DNA of 64,000 nt from Thermopolyspora sp040678635 (GTDB lineage Bacteria; Actinomycetota; Actinomycetes; Streptosporangiales; Streptosporangiaceae), in NCBI RefSeq assembly GCF_040678635.1, contig NZ_JBFATZ010000001.1, forward strand, positions 434,001-498,000, read 5' to 3'. A model generated the notes under the pieces. It saw only the letters and a list, made by a program, of their open reading frames with translations. It did no database searches and was not told the origin of the DNA. Below, piece by piece: positions 17,178-26,678 of the stretch (position 1 is its first letter; each line of letters opens with the position of its first letter). A program made the translations under genes and the position numbers.

Positions 17178-17372
17178 GCCGACGGAGGTGAATCTCCCGC
17201 GATGACGTTGAGCGATCCCCGATGGTCCGGCGAGTGCGGTTCGATGGCGTCGCGCGGTCACTGATCGGGTGGCGAGTTACCGCCGCCGACGGCCCGATCG
17301 CCGACGGGGCCGCGGATGCCGCCGACGGCGCTGAGAGATCGCTGACACCGGGGCGTACTCGACATCAGGCAC

Positions 17373-17378
17373 TAGGGT
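17373..17378 (+). promoter_or_regulatory. -10 box TAGGGT for leaderless PH-domain operon
   Basis: TAGGGT ends 7 nt before GTG 17386, placing the predicted transcription start on the start codon. There is no Shine-Dalgarno sequence. No convincing -35 hexamer is visible. Confidence 0.55.
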
Positions 17379-17385
17379 TGATGAC

Positions 17386-17901
17386 GTGTCCATCGCCCTG
17401 CGTGCTCCTGCTCACCGGATATCGCCGCGCGCGATCGTGCTGTGGCTGGTCCACGAGATCATCGGAATCGTGATCTTCGTTGCGTTGGCCATGCTGATCT
17501 CCACCTGGATCGACGGCAGCGGCTGGTCGTGGGTGCCGACATGGATTTACGACAACATCCGCTGGCTGCCCCTCCTGGTCGCGGGCATCATGACCCCGCT
17601 CGCGTTCATCGAGACGTTCTGGCGGTACGCGGTGCACCGCTGGGAGTTTTCCGACGATGTGGTGTACGCCCGATCCGGCTGGTTCAGTCGGGAATGGGTT
17701 TTCGTCCCGGTGAGCCGCGTGCAGACGGTCGACAAGACGCAGGGCTGGCTCGAACGCGCCCTGGGCCTCGCCACCCTTGAAATCAGAACCGCCTCGTACG
17801 CGGGATCGTCCTCCATCAAGGGCCTGGACTACGCGGTGGCCGCCACCCTCGCCGAACAGATCGCCCAGCGCGCCCAGCAGCTCCGGGACGATGCCACATG
17901 A
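17386..17901 (+). CDS. YdbS-like membrane protein with bacterial PH domain
   Basis: A 171-residue protein with two N-terminal transmembrane helices (about residues 16-40 and 57-77) followed by one bacterial PH-2 (DUF304) domain, including SRVQTVDKTQGWLERALGLATLEIRTAS, the most conserved strand-turn of YdbS proteins. It overlaps the next gene by 4 bp (ATGA), and the pair matches the YdbS-YdbT arrangement. In Bacillus this pair affects tolerance to certain peptides, and elsewhere the role is unknown. It acts in the cytoplasmic membrane. The start is taken at GTG 17386 because a -10 box sits at leaderless distance. Confidence 0.88.
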   Translation: MSIALRAPAHRISPRAIVLWLVHEIIGIVIFVALAMLISTWIDGSGWSWVPTWIYDNIRWLPLLVAGIMTPLAFIETFWRYAVHRWEFSDDVVYARSGWFSREWVFVPVSRVQTVDKTQGWLERALGLATLEIRTASYAGSSSIKGLDYAVAATLAEQIAQRAQQLRDDAT

Positions 17902-19784
17902 CGCAACCTCACGATCCCGCCGCCCGGCCGGGGGGAGAGCCGCACCCCGATTCGGCCCCTCCCCCTCCCGGCCCCGAAGCCGCGAGGCCGGAATCGTATG
18001 GCCCTGGAGCCGTTTCACACCGCCCGCAGGCGGCCCCACACGACGCCGGGCCAGGACCGTACGGTCATGGAGCGGGACAGCTCGCCCCTGAGAAGCACGG
18101 CCCCGAGGCGGGGCGGTACGCCCCTGGATCGGGAGAGCACGGCTCCGAAGCGGGTCGGTACGGCCCTGGAGCGCAACCGAACGGCCCGGCGATGCCGCCC
18201 TGGGGCACGTGGCCGGGGCAGCCGCCCGGCGGACCGCAGGTCCTCCCGCCGACCCGGCTGAGCCCTCGGGTGCTGCTGATCGACCCGGTGCGCACGCTGA
18301 AGTCGCTCTTCGTGCCGCTGGTGGGCGTGCTCTTCGTGGGCGGATTCTCGCCGCGATCGTTCCTGTGGGCCGGTCTGGGCATCGTCATCACCGTCGTCTA
18401 CACCTCGCTCCGCTGGGCCACGTTCACCTACCAGGTGGTGGGCGACCGCCTGGAGCTGAACCGCGCGCTGATCGGCCGCTCGATCCGCACGATCCCCCTC
18501 GACCGGATCCGCGGCGTGGACATCAGCACCCCGCCGCTGCATCGCCTGCTGGGGCTCGCCGTGCTCCGGGTCGACACCGGCGCGAGCGGCGCGGGCGCGC
18601 AGGAGGGCGAGCTCAACGCGCTCACCATCGGGCAGGCCGAGCGCGTCCGCGCCCTGCTGCTCCAGCGCGCGGCGGCGACCCAGGCCGCCGAGGGCGTGGC
18701 GGCGGACGCGAGGGTCGAGGCGGGGGCTGCGGGCGCGGGGCCCGAGGCGGGGGCGGCGTCGCCCGGTGCCGTCGGCCCCGACCGGTCTGCCGAGCCGGAG
18801 CAGGTGCTGGCCCGCGTGCCGCGATCCTGGCTCAAGTACGGCCCGCTGTCGGGGGCCTATCTGCTCACCCCGTTCGCCTTGCTCGCCGGTGCGATAGGGC
18901 TGGTTTTCCAGGCCGGTCAGGAACTCGGGATCAGCGCGAGCACGGCCCGCAGCATCGGCGAGTGGATCTTGGAGCGCCCCTACCTGCTGGTCGGCGCCGC
19001 CGTCGTGCTGGTGCTGGCGATGCCCCTGGTCGGCGGCGTGATGTACGCGATCTTCCACTGGGACTTCACCCTGCGCCGCCGCGGCGACTTCCTCGTCGCC
19101 GAACGCGGGCTCATCACCCGTCGCAGCGTCTCCCTGGAGCACCAGCGGGTCCGCGGCTACGAGGTGCTGGACGGCATCGGCGAGCGACCCGCCGGCGTGG
19201 TACGGCTGCGCGCCATCGTCACCGGCCTCGGCGACTCCTCCAGCAGGGGCCAACTCCTGCCCGCCACCCCCCGGCCATACGCCCTGGACACGATGGCCCA
19301 GGCGATCTGGCCCTTCACCCTGCCCCTCGAACGCCACCCCCCGGCCGCCCTCCGCCGCCGTCTCTTCCGGGCCATCGCCCCGTGGGCGCTCGTCGCCGTG
19401 ATCGCCTTCGCCGTCGGCTGGCTGATCGTCGCCTTCGCCGCCGTCGCCCTGGCCCTCCTCGGCATCCCCCTGGGCCTGGACCGCTACCGCTCCCTGGGCC
19501 ACACCTTCGACGGCGAACACCTCGCCGTACGCTCGGGCTCGCTGCGCCGCACCCAGGCCAACCTCGAAGGCCGCGCCGTCGTCGGCTGGACCATCCGCCA
19601 GACCCTGTTCCAGCGCCAGGCCGGCGTCATGACCGTCATCGCCGGCGTGGGCGCGGGAAGCGGCGGCTACTCCGCCATCGACGTGGGGGAGTCCCAGGGC
19701 GTCGACTTCGCCGCCAAAGTCACCCCGGCCTGGATCGAACCGTTCCGGACCTCCTCACCACCGCCGCCCAACGACAAGGGATAA
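17898..19784 (+). CDS. YdbT-like membrane protein with repeated bacterial PH domains
   Basis: A 628-residue partner of the upstream YdbS-like protein. Residues 1-110 are a disordered Pro/Gly/His-rich cytoplasmic tail (repeated GPGAxxHxPxAxP-like segments). Then follow paired hydrophobic helices and three PH-2 domains. The first contains IPLDRIRGVDISTPPLHRLL and VLRVDTGASGAGAQEGELN; the later ones contain SVSLEHQRVRGYEVLDGIGE and RRTQANLEGRAVVGWTIRQT. Translation is probably coupled to the upstream gene through the 4-bp overlap. The long N-terminal tail is unusual for the family. Function is unknown. Confidence 0.85.
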   Translation: MTQPHDPAARPGGEPHPDSAPPPPGPEAARPESYGPGAVSHRPQAAPHDAGPGPYGHGAGQLAPEKHGPEAGRYAPGSGEHGSEAGRYGPGAQPNGPAMPPWGTWPGQPPGGPQVLPPTRLSPRVLLIDPVRTLKSLFVPLVGVLFVGGFSPRSFLWAGLGIVITVVYTSLRWATFTYQVVGDRLELNRALIGRSIRTIPLDRIRGVDISTPPLHRLLGLAVLRVDTGASGAGAQEGELNALTIGQAERVRALLLQRAAATQAAEGVAADARVEAGAAGAGPEAGAASPGAVGPDRSAEPEQVLARVPRSWLKYGPLSGAYLLTPFALLAGAIGLVFQAGQELGISASTARSIGEWILERPYLLVGAAVVLVLAMPLVGGVMYAIFHWDFTLRRRGDFLVAERGLITRRSVSLEHQRVRGYEVLDGIGERPAGVVRLRAIVTGLGDSSSRGQLLPATPRPYALDTMAQAIWPFTLPLERHPPAALRRRLFRAIAPWALVAVIAFAVGWLIVAFAAVALALLGIPLGLDRYRSLGHTFDGEHLAVRSGSLRRTQANLEGRAVVGWTIRQTLFQRQAGVMTVIAGVGAGSGGYSAIDVGESQGVDFAAKVTPAWIEPFRTSSPPPPNDKG

Positions 19785-20106
19785 GGCCCTGCCGATCACA
19801 GGGTTGGACGCCGTCCAAGAGGCGCCGGTCAGCGCCGTACACCTGCGCGCCGCTGCGGCGCCCGGAAGGGATGGCCCAGGATGGCGCGGCGTAGCAGTGT
19901 GGTCTCCGCACCAGAGACCTCCGTGGCCAGAAACCAGGGTGCCCAGGGGCGTTGGGGCGAAGTAAGCCCGAGTTGGTCGCGGTCTAGTGGTATGTCCGAG
20001 TCGTCCAAGATTCAGGTGATGGACGGGGATATGGGTCGCCGGCTTCGCCGTGATGGGGGCGAAGCCGGCGGATCGGGCTTGGGGCCTCCTTGCCGGTGGG
20101 TGCGGG
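19785..20106. other. convergent intergenic region, about 320 bp
   Basis: This lies between the ends of the PH-domain gene and sepH. It contains the small inverted repeat GGTCTC-n7-GAGACC at 19901-19919 and the strong hairpin at 20038-20069. A short frame beginning at 19881 is open but has no recognisable product, so it is not called. Confidence 0.5.
20038..20069. terminator. perfect 12-bp hairpin downstream of sepH and the PH-domain operon
   Basis: Arms GCCGGCTTCGCC (20038-20049) and GGCGAAGCCGGC (20058-20069) flank an 8-nt loop. It lies 38 bp beyond the sepH stop codon and could stop transcription from both directions. Confidence 0.75.
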
Positions 20107-22035
20107 TCAGTCCTGGCGGCGGGCGCCGAACATGATTTCGTCCCAGGTGGGGACGGAGGCGCGGCGGCTGCGGGAGCCCTTGCGGGAGCGGGGTGCCTTG
20201 GCCGGTTTGACGGGCTGAGGGGGAGGGGCCGGCTGGGGCGGAACGGGTTGCGGGGCCGGGTCGGCGGCCTGCTCCGTCGCGGGGTCCTCGATCGGCGGCT
20301 CCGGTTTGGGGGCGGCGTCGGCGCCGTCCTCGCTGGTGCGGGCGGCGGGGACGGCCACCGGCTCTGCCGGGGCCTTCGTCGGAGGGGTGGCCGGGAGAGG
20401 CTTGCGCGCGACCGGTGGGGCCGGGACCTTCGCGACGATGGGCTCGGCTGCGGGCTTGGCGGGCTGAGGATCGTTTACCGGTGGCTCGACCACGCGGGGC
20501 TCGGGAACCACGAGGTCGGGTTTGGGGCTGGGGGACGGCGCGGGGACCGGGGGCGCGGGCCTGGGCGGCACGGGCGTCCCGGACACAGGCGTCCCGGACG
20601 CGGGGGTCTCGGCCGCAGGGGCCGACGGCGCGGGAGCGGACGGCGCAGGGGCCGACGGTGTGGGTGTGGGCGTTGGCTGGGCCGTGCCGGGCTCGGACGC
20701 CGACGGATCCGGGGCCGAAGGCTTGGCCGGGGAGTGGCCGGGGGTCGATTCCGTCGTCGATCCCAGTGACGTCGCGGGCTCGGATGCCGGGCGGGCGGGT
20801 GCCGATGCCTTTGCCGGACCTGTGGGGTCCGTCGGCAGCGTTTCCGCTATCGGCGAGGCGACGTGCGGCGATTCCGGGGTCGCGGGCTCGATCGAGGGCT
20901 CGGCGGCCGACGCCTCCGAGGCCGGGGACTCGAAGGCGGGGCGGGCGGCCGTGGCGGGCTCCTGGGCCGGGAGGCCGGTTTCCGCCGGTTCGGACGCGGG
21001 CCGGGCCGCCACGACGGGGCGTACCGCCTGGTCGGGCTCGGGGGACGCGGACAGGTCGGGGGCGGACGGCTCGAAGCCCCGGCCGGACGCGGGCGCGTCG
21101 GTGGGCGTGGCCGTCTCGGGGGCGAAGGAGGCGGGCGGGCGTGGGTCGGCGCGGTGGGCGGGGTCGGCGGGGAGCGCGCGGTCGTCGCCGAGGAACGCGG
21201 CGGGCAGGCCGAGGGGCTCGCGGGGGGATGGGGGACGCCGGTCGAGGGGCGGCCTGATGGAGTCCGCGGTGATGAGGTCGGAGTCGGGATCGACGGGCAC
21301 CGGAGGCAGCGGCGGCGGCGTGGCGGGGTCGCCGGGCGCGTCGGAGCGCAGTGGCGTGAACTGCGGGGGGAGGTCGTTGATCGCCGGTACGGGGGCGAGC
21401 TTGGCGGCGAGGCGCGGCACGAACGGGGTGACGGTGGTGTCCTCGACCGGCTCCACGTACTCGGCGGCCGACAGGCGCATCGCCTCGTCGTCGTGTGGGG
21501 TGATGTGGCGGCGGCGCGGGTCGAACAGCCACTCGGCGTGCCGGGTGTGGCCGTTCCAGACGTAGCCGAGCTTGACCCGCCACAGTCCGTCGTCGCGCTT
21601 GCAGGAGTCCCAGTCGATCTCGTCGGTGGGCACGCCCCGCCGGGTCAGCCGCTCGATGACCAGCTCGCCGAGGGTCGGGCGGGGGCCGCCGGCCTCACCG
21701 GGCATGCGTACGGCGATGCGTTGCGCCTGCTGGGCCATGTACTCGCGCTCTTGCAGCACGGGGCCCTCGAACCAGCGGACCCGCTCGACCGGGATCCCCG
21801 CGGTGGCGGCGATCTCCTCGGCGGTCTCTCCCGCGCGGATGCGAGCCTGGATCTCCTTGGGGCGCAACGGACTCTCCACTTCGATCTCGTACTGGCCGAG
21901 ACGGGAGAAGTTGCCGCGGACGGCTGCACGGAGCCGGTCGTCCACGGGGAGCGTGAAGCGCGTACCTCGGCCGGCCGTCGCCAGCACCAGGTACGTGCCG
22001 TCTTCGCTCACCGCGACGAGTCGGAGCTCCTGCAT
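20107..22035 (-). CDS. sepH: septation protein SepH (DUF3071)
   Basis: A 642-residue actinobacterial cell-division protein that promotes FtsZ assembly. The N-terminal DUF3071 domain (residues 1-170) starts MQELRLVAVSEDGTYLVLAT and contains a helix-turn-helix-like part (RIRAGETAEEIAATAGIP). The middle, about residues 200-600, is a very long Pro/Ala/Ser/Glu-rich linker. The C-terminus ends in RSRRASVPTWDEIMFGARRQ, the conserved tail of SepH proteins. The start at 22035 is fixed by conservation of the N-terminus and by GAAGGGA upstream, although the frame is open about 100 codons further. The linker is longer than in most homologues I recall. It is transcribed alone, with a hairpin downstream. 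Confidence 0.93.
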   Translation of the reverse strand: MQELRLVAVSEDGTYLVLATAGRGTRFTLPVDDRLRAAVRGNFSRLGQYEIEVESPLRPKEIQARIRAGETAEEIAATAGIPVERVRWFEGPVLQEREYMAQQAQRIAVRMPGEAGGPRPTLGELVIERLTRRGVPTDEIDWDSCKRDDGLWRVKLGYVWNGHTRHAEWLFDPRRRHITPHDDEAMRLSAAEYVEPVEDTTVTPFVPRLAAKLAPVPAINDLPPQFTPLRSDAPGDPATPPPLPPVPVDPDSDLITADSIRPPLDRRPPSPREPLGLPAAFLGDDRALPADPAHRADPRPPASFAPETATPTDAPASGRGFEPSAPDLSASPEPDQAVRPVVAARPASEPAETGLPAQEPATAARPAFESPASEASAAEPSIEPATPESPHVASPIAETLPTDPTGPAKASAPARPASEPATSLGSTTESTPGHSPAKPSAPDPSASEPGTAQPTPTPTPSAPAPSAPAPSAPAAETPASGTPVSGTPVPPRPAPPVPAPSPSPKPDLVVPEPRVVEPPVNDPQPAKPAAEPIVAKVPAPPVARKPLPATPPTKAPAEPVAVPAARTSEDGADAAPKPEPPIEDPATEQAADPAPQPVPPQPAPPPQPVKPAKAPRSRKGSRSRRASVPTWDEIMFGARRQD

Positions 22036-22454
22036 GCGAGTCCCTTCGTCGTCGTGCTCAATCTTCCCCCGGACCCTTGAGTCTCTCGCGTGAGTCGGTT
22101 CCCTGCCAGCACCGTACCCGGCATGTCCGAACATCGCCTTCCTAGGGGGCGCCGGAGTCGCTGTGACGCCGGTCACATTTGTCGTAATCACCCTTATACA
22201 GACCACCGGCGTATGGCAACCGGCAACGGCCTTTGACGGATTCTCGCGAATCGGACGCGGTCGTGCCGTGAACTTGGGCGAAGAGTTCGAAGAAGAATTC
22301 ACGCGCCCACATCCTTGAGGAGGCCGCGCCGTCACCCCTCCCGGTTTGCCAAGTCCTTGCCGCCGCGCGGGTTACTACCCCGCCCGAAAGGCCGCTAACC
22401 AGGCGCAACCCGGCATCGCCCGGCATCGCCCGGCATCGTCCGTCCCCGCGCCGC
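22036..22454. other. intergenic region upstream of sepH, about 420 bp
   Basis: This is locally AT-richer around 22150-22310, as expected for a promoter region, and should hold the sepH promoter. It ends with a 10-bp triplicate repeat. No gene is supported here. Confidence 0.5.
22411..22440. repeat. 10-bp tandem repeat, 3 units
   Basis: Three consecutive units of CGGCATCGCC (the last one CGGCATCGTC) lie just beyond the stop codon of the sugar-lactone oxidase gene. Confidence 0.85.
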
Positions 22455-23756
22455 TCACCCCAGGACCGCGTCCAGGTGGTCGTTGCCGAACAGCCGGCGC
22501 GGGTCGAGCCTCGCCCGCAGCGCGGCGAAGTCGCCGAAGCGCGGGTACGCCGTGGCGAGGTAGGCCGCGTCCCGCGTGTGCAGCTTGCCCCAGTGCGGGC
22601 GGCCGTCGAGCCGTACCATGATCTGCTCGGCCGCCTCGAAGTAGGCGGGCAGGGGCATGCGCCGGTAGACGTGGAAGGCGAGGTACGCGGTGGCGCGGCC
22701 GTACGCGGTGGACAGCCACGCGTCGCTCGGCGGCGACACCCGCACCTCGACCGGGAAGACGATGTTCCAGTCGCCGCGGTCGATCAGGTCGCGCACCTCA
22801 CGCAACGCCTGCGGGAGCCGTTCGGCGGGGATCGCGTACTCCATCTCAAGGAACCGCACCCGGCGCACCGTGGCGAACACCCGGTGCGACACGTCGGTGT
22901 ACGCGGCGGCGGTGAGCGCGCGGCCGGACAGCCGGTTGATCGCCGGGATCGTCCGGGGGAACAGCGTCCCCACCTCGCACACCGCCCCGAAGACCGTGTT
23001 CTCCAGGAACACGTTGTCGAACCACCGCTTGAACCCGCCGGAGCCGGTGACCGGCCCGTCGTCGCGGTTGTGCAGCTTGACCATGCAGAAGTCGGTGTGC
23101 GGGAACCAGAAGAAGTCCACGTGCTCGTTGCGCGTGGTGAGCTCCTCCAGCGTCTCCAGCACCTCGCCGAACCGCATCGGCCGCCGTTCGGAGCGCAGCC
23201 GGAACGCGGGCACCACCTTGAGGGTCACCTCGGTGACCACGCCGAGCGCCCCGAGCCCGACCCGGGCCGCGTCGAACAGGTCGCGCCGCTCGGGGTCCGG
23301 GTCGTCCTCGCCCACCTCGACGACCGAGCCGTCGGCGAGCACGAGTTCCAGGGCGGCGACCTGGTCGGCGAGCCCGCCGACGTCCCGCCCGGAGCCGTGG
23401 GTGCCGGTCTGGATCGCCCCGGCGACGGTCTGCGCGGTGATGTCGCCCATGTTGGCCAGGGCGAGGCCGCGCCGGTGCAGCTCCTCGTTGAGCACGTGCA
23501 GGGGAGTGCCCGCCGCGACCCTGACTCGTCCGTCGCCGGCCTCGCGCACCCCGGTGAGGGCGTGCGGCCGCAGCAGCAGGCCCTCGGTGAGCGCCACGCC
23601 GGTGAACGAGTGCCCGCTGCCGGCCATGCGCACCCGCCGCCCGGTCTCGGCCGCCTCCGCGACGGCCGCCGCCACCTCCCGCGTGCAGGACGGCGTCCGC
23701 ACCTCGATGGGGGTGGCGACCTGGTTACCCGCCCAGTTGCGGAACACCTCGCTCAT
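22455..23756 (-). CDS. FAD-linked sugar-1,4-lactone oxidase (D-arabinono/L-gulono-lactone oxidase family)
   Basis: A 433-residue VAO/PCMH-type flavoprotein. N-terminal FAD-binding domain: RTPSCTREVAAAVAEAAETG, then RVRMAGSGHSFTGVALTEGL (the pyrophosphate-binding loop and a His that may attach flavin covalently), and TGTHGSGRDVGGLADQV. The C-terminal half is the ALO domain ending in PHWGKLHTRDAAYL and RLDPRRLFGNDHL, typical of arabinono/gulono-lactone oxidases. It oxidises an aldono-lactone using oxygen or another acceptor. No transmembrane segments are seen. It follows the MFS gene by 15 bp on the same strand, so co-transcription is likely. The substrate is uncertain. Confidence 0.9.
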   Translation of the reverse strand: MSEVFRNWAGNQVATPIEVRTPSCTREVAAAVAEAAETGRRVRMAGSGHSFTGVALTEGLLLRPHALTGVREAGDGRVRVAAGTPLHVLNEELHRRGLALANMGDITAQTVAGAIQTGTHGSGRDVGGLADQVAALELVLADGSVVEVGEDDPDPERRDLFDAARVGLGALGVVTEVTLKVVPAFRLRSERRPMRFGEVLETLEELTTRNEHVDFFWFPHTDFCMVKLHNRDDGPVTGSGGFKRWFDNVFLENTVFGAVCEVGTLFPRTIPAINRLSGRALTAAAYTDVSHRVFATVRRVRFLEMEYAIPAERLPQALREVRDLIDRGDWNIVFPVEVRVSPPSDAWLSTAYGRATAYLAFHVYRRMPLPAYFEAAEQIMVRLDGRPHWGKLHTRDAAYLATAYPRFGDFAALRARLDPRRLFGNDHLDAVLG

Positions 23757-23771
23757 GAACGTGAACGATAC

Positions 23772-25001
23772 TCATGAACCTTGGTCGCCGGTAGGGTGCG
23801 CGGCCGGGCGAACCGTCGTCTCCGGCACGCGTAGCAGCGCCGAGCCGCCGAGCGCGATGCCGACCGCGAGCAGTCCGCTCAGCAGGGAGAAGGCGTAGGC
23901 GTTGGACGCGCCGAACAGGTCGGTCAGCCGTCCGCCCGCCCAGGCGCCGATGGCCACGCCGAAGCCCACCGACGTGGAGATCCACGACATGCCCTCGGTG
24001 AGCAGGTGCGTCGGCACCAGCCGCTCGACCAGCGCGTAGCCGGTGATGATGGTCGGGGAGATCGCCAGCCCGGCGACGAACAGCGTCACCCCCATGGCGA
24101 TGACGTTGTCGATCAGCACGATCGGGGTGAGCCCGGCGGCGAACACCGCCAGCCCGCGCCGGAACCGGGTGTGCAGCGAGATCTTCCAGGCCCGCGCGCC
24201 GTACCAGAGCCCGGCGACCAGGCTGCCCCCGGCGAACGCGCCCAGCAGCGGCCCCGCCGCGCTCTTGACCCCATGATCCTCGGCGAACGCCACGGTGATC
24301 AGATCGACCGAGCCGAACACCGCGCCCATCGCGAGGAAGACGGCCGACAGCAGCGCGATGCCCGGGATGAGGATCGGGGTGCCCTGGTGCCGCCTCCCGG
24401 TGCGCACCACCGGAGGCGCGGTACGGCGCTGCAACGCGAAGGCCACCGTCCCGCCGACGGCGAGCACCACCGCCAGCAGCAGCCCGGCGTACGGGCTGAC
24501 CATGGTGGCCAGCGCGGTCACGATCGTCGGGCCGGACACGAAGATCACCTCGTCGGCCACCGACTCGAACGAGAACGCCGTGTGCAGCCGCGCCGAGCCG
24601 GAGAACAGGTACGTCCACCGCGCCCGCACCATCGAGCCGAGCGAGGTGGCCGCCGCGCCCGCGACCGCGCCGGCGACGAACAGCGTCCAGACCGGGGCGC
24701 CGTTCCCGGCCAGCAGCATGAGCGCGACCAGCGCCGCGCCGTGCAGCAGCACCAGCGGGATGAGCACGCGGGTCTGGCCGAACATGTCCACCAGCCGCCC
24801 CGACAGCGGCCCGGCGACGGCGAAGGCGACCGAGACGGTCGCCGAGATCGCGCCGGCGGTCGCGTACGACCCGGTCAGGGCGGAGATCAGCAGGACGACG
24901 CCGATGCCGAGCATCGACATGGGCATCCGCCCGATGAATCCGGTGATGACGAAACCCTTGACCCCGGGCAGGCTGAAGAGATCACGATACGGCCCGACCA
25001 C
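23772..25001 (-). CDS. major facilitator superfamily transporter
   Basis: A 409-residue protein with twelve hydrophobic segments of MFS type. The first loop has GFIGRMPMSMLGIGVVLLIS and the loop after helix 2 has GPLSGRLVDMFGQTRVLIPL, the family 'G-x-L-x-D-x-x-G-R' motif. The start GTG 25001 has GGAAGG about 10 bp upstream and the hydrophobic core begins directly afterwards; an upstream extension to 25064 is open but has no support. It is probably an exporter, as in other DHA-like members lacking sugar motifs. It is in a likely operon with the lactone oxidase gene 15 bp downstream. Confidence 0.88.
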   Translation of the reverse strand: MVGPYRDLFSLPGVKGFVITGFIGRMPMSMLGIGVVLLISALTGSYATAGAISATVSVAFAVAGPLSGRLVDMFGQTRVLIPLVLLHGAALVALMLLAGNGAPVWTLFVAGAVAGAAATSLGSMVRARWTYLFSGSARLHTAFSFESVADEVIFVSGPTIVTALATMVSPYAGLLLAVVLAVGGTVAFALQRRTAPPVVRTGRRHQGTPILIPGIALLSAVFLAMGAVFGSVDLITVAFAEDHGVKSAAGPLLGAFAGGSLVAGLWYGARAWKISLHTRFRRGLAVFAAGLTPIVLIDNVIAMGVTLFVAGLAISPTIITGYALVERLVPTHLLTEGMSWISTSVGFGVAIGAWAGGRLTDLFGASNAYAFSLLSGLLAVGIALGGSALLRVPETTVRPAAHPTGDQGS

Positions 25002-25203
25002 GTCGTCTTCCTTCCACTCACGACCACGCGCCCGTGAGGGCGCGCCCACGCGATGCCCGCCCACGGCATCGCGATCGCCGTTCGTGCTCAGCGGACGGCG
25101 AAGCCCACCCGAGACATACGGAATGTCCCCTTTGACCTTGACTCACCGATTACGTACGCACAAGTTATTTTTCTCGTACGTTCCCGACACAAGGTCATTG
25201 CGT

Positions 25204-25209
25204 CTAACG
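25204..25209 (+). promoter_or_regulatory. -10 box TAACGT for leaderless transglycosylase gene
   Basis: TAACGT lies 8 nt before GTG 25218, consistent with a leaderless transcript. The region 25130-25210 is distinctly AT-rich, as expected for the divergent promoters of this gene and the MFS gene. Confidence 0.5.
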
Positions 25210-25217
25210 TTTGCGCC

Positions 25218-26555
25218 GTGTCCCGTCTTCCCCAACTCGCCCTGGTGGTCGGTACCTTGGCCGGGGTGATTCTCGTCACCATCGCGGCGGCCGGAACCTT
25301 CCTGCTGGTACGCGGCGGCCCGGATGGTACGGACGGCGCGGACGGCGCGGACACGGCGTTCGGAGGCTTCGACGCGACCGCCCCGACCGGCGGAACCGGC
25401 GACAGGGGCACGGCGGATGCGCCGCAGGGGGCCGCGCGCGCCGACCTCCCGTCGGCGATCTCCCTCCTGGCCATGCCCGGCGACCGCGCCGCCGCCGGCT
25501 CCGGACCCGATCAGGCGGGGCCCGCCGCCTCGCCGGGAGGCCAGGCCACCGGCACCGCCCCGACCGTGATCAAGCTCAGCCCGCCCACCCTCGTGGCGGT
25601 CGCCCCCCGCCCCCTCACCGACGACCACCTGCGCCGGATCCGCACCCTGCGGCACGTGAACAAGACCGCCACCCTCGGCGGCGGCGCGGTCCGCGTCTCC
25701 GGCGTCACGCTCAACCTGCTCGCCGTACCGGTGGAGGAGTTCCGCGCCTGGACGCCCGTCGGCGTCGCCGACCGCCCTGAGCCGTGGGACGCCCTGCGCC
25801 GCGGCGAGTTCATCGCCGAGGCCGCCACCGCCCGTCGGCTCAGCCTTGTCCCCGGCGCGTACTACCAGCTCGACGGCGGCCCCCGCCTGCGCCTGGCGGC
25901 CTCCGCCGCGATCGGCCTGCCCGGCGTGGACGGCTACGTCAGCGAGGAGACCGGACGTCGGCTCGGCCTCATGCCCGGCGCGGTCGTGCTGGTGAACGGC
26001 CCGGCGGCACAGGCGACCACGGTGTCCCGCCAGGTGCGCCGCGTGCTCGGCGACGGCAGCCAGGTCGCCCTGACCGGCCCCGCAGCCGCCGCTCGCCCCG
26101 CCCCGAGCGCGTCCGCCACCCCGCTCGCGTCCGCCGCCCCGCCCTCCCGGGAGACCTTCACCGGCCGCGTCGGCAGGCCCGGCAGCTACATCGAGCTCTA
26201 CCAGCGGGCCGCCACCCTGTGCCCCGGCCTGTCGTGGACCGTCCTCGCCGCGATCGGCCAGGTGGAGAGCGGCCACGGCCGCAACAACGGCCCGTCGTCG
26301 GCCGGGGCGCTCGGCCCCATGCAGTTCATGCCCGCCACCTGGAAGGTGTACGGCGTGGACGGCGACGGCGACGGCAAGGCCGACATCTGGAGCCCGTACG
26401 ACGCGGTCCCCGGCGCGGCGAACTACCTGTGCGCCGTCGGCGCCGGGCAGGGCGGGAGAAAACTGGAGAAGGCGGTCTGGCACTACAACCACTCGTGGTC
26501 GTACGTCGCCAAGGTCCTCAACCTGGCCAACGCCTACGCCGCCGCCTACCCGTGA
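25218..26555 (+). CDS. membrane-anchored lytic murein transglycosylase-like protein (SLT_2 fold)
   Basis: A 445-residue protein. Residues 4-31 form one transmembrane anchor. Residues 35-330 are a low-complexity extracellular region with a beta-rich middle. Residues 335-445 are a lysozyme-like transglycosylase domain: LSWTVLAAIGQVESGHGRN (catalytic Glu in QVES), GALGPMQFMPATWKVYGVDG, a calcium-loop-like DGDGDGKADIW, then AANYLCAVG and AVWHYNHSWSYVAKVL. It would cleave peptidoglycan glycan strands outside the membrane. The start at GTG 25218 is supported by the -10 box position and by the membrane anchor directly following it; the open frame extends further upstream. It stands alone. Confidence 0.9.
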   Translation: MSRLPQLALVVGTLAGVILVTIAAAGTFLLVRGGPDGTDGADGADTAFGGFDATAPTGGTGDRGTADAPQGAARADLPSAISLLAMPGDRAAAGSGPDQAGPAASPGGQATGTAPTVIKLSPPTLVAVAPRPLTDDHLRRIRTLRHVNKTATLGGGAVRVSGVTLNLLAVPVEEFRAWTPVGVADRPEPWDALRRGEFIAEAATARRLSLVPGAYYQLDGGPRLRLAASAAIGLPGVDGYVSEETGRRLGLMPGAVVLVNGPAAQATTVSRQVRRVLGDGSQVALTGPAAAARPAPSASATPLASAAPPSRETFTGRVGRPGSYIELYQRAATLCPGLSWTVLAAIGQVESGHGRNNGPSSAGALGPMQFMPATWKVYGVDGDGDGKADIWSPYDAVPGAANYLCAVGAGQGGRKLEKAVWHYNHSWSYVAKVLNLANAYAAAYP

Positions 26556-26678
26556 CGACGTGACCGGGGTCAGGCCGCCACACCCCTGAGCGGCGTCCGC
26601 GACGGAGGGCGATCCCGCGACCGATCCACGACGACAGGCCCGACGCACGTCCGGCCGACGGGTGAACCCGACCCCCGG

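Larger units (their letters stand above)
16865..17385. other. divergent intergenic region, about 520 bp, repeat-bearing
   Basis: This lies between the exporter operon (minus) and the PH-domain operon (plus). It contains a degenerate direct repeat of about 77-80 bp starting with GCGTTCGCTGA near 16948 and 17024, a perfect 14-bp inverted repeat at 17113-17177, and the -10 box of the PH operon at 17373. No coding frame looks real. Confidence 0.65.

Noticed and set aside
19881..20135. Small plus-strand frame between the PH-domain gene and sepH
   Set aside because: It runs over the terminator hairpin and the end of sepH, with no conserved sequence.
22036..22335. N-terminal extension of SepH by about 100 residues
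   Set aside because: The conserved SepH N-terminus starts at MQELRLV with a good ribosome site. The extension covers AT-richer promoter DNA.
25053..25217. Upstream extension of the transglycosylase gene to an earlier ATG
   Set aside because: It would place 55 charged residues before the membrane anchor and run through the AT-rich promoter. The -10 box fits the GTG start at 25218.
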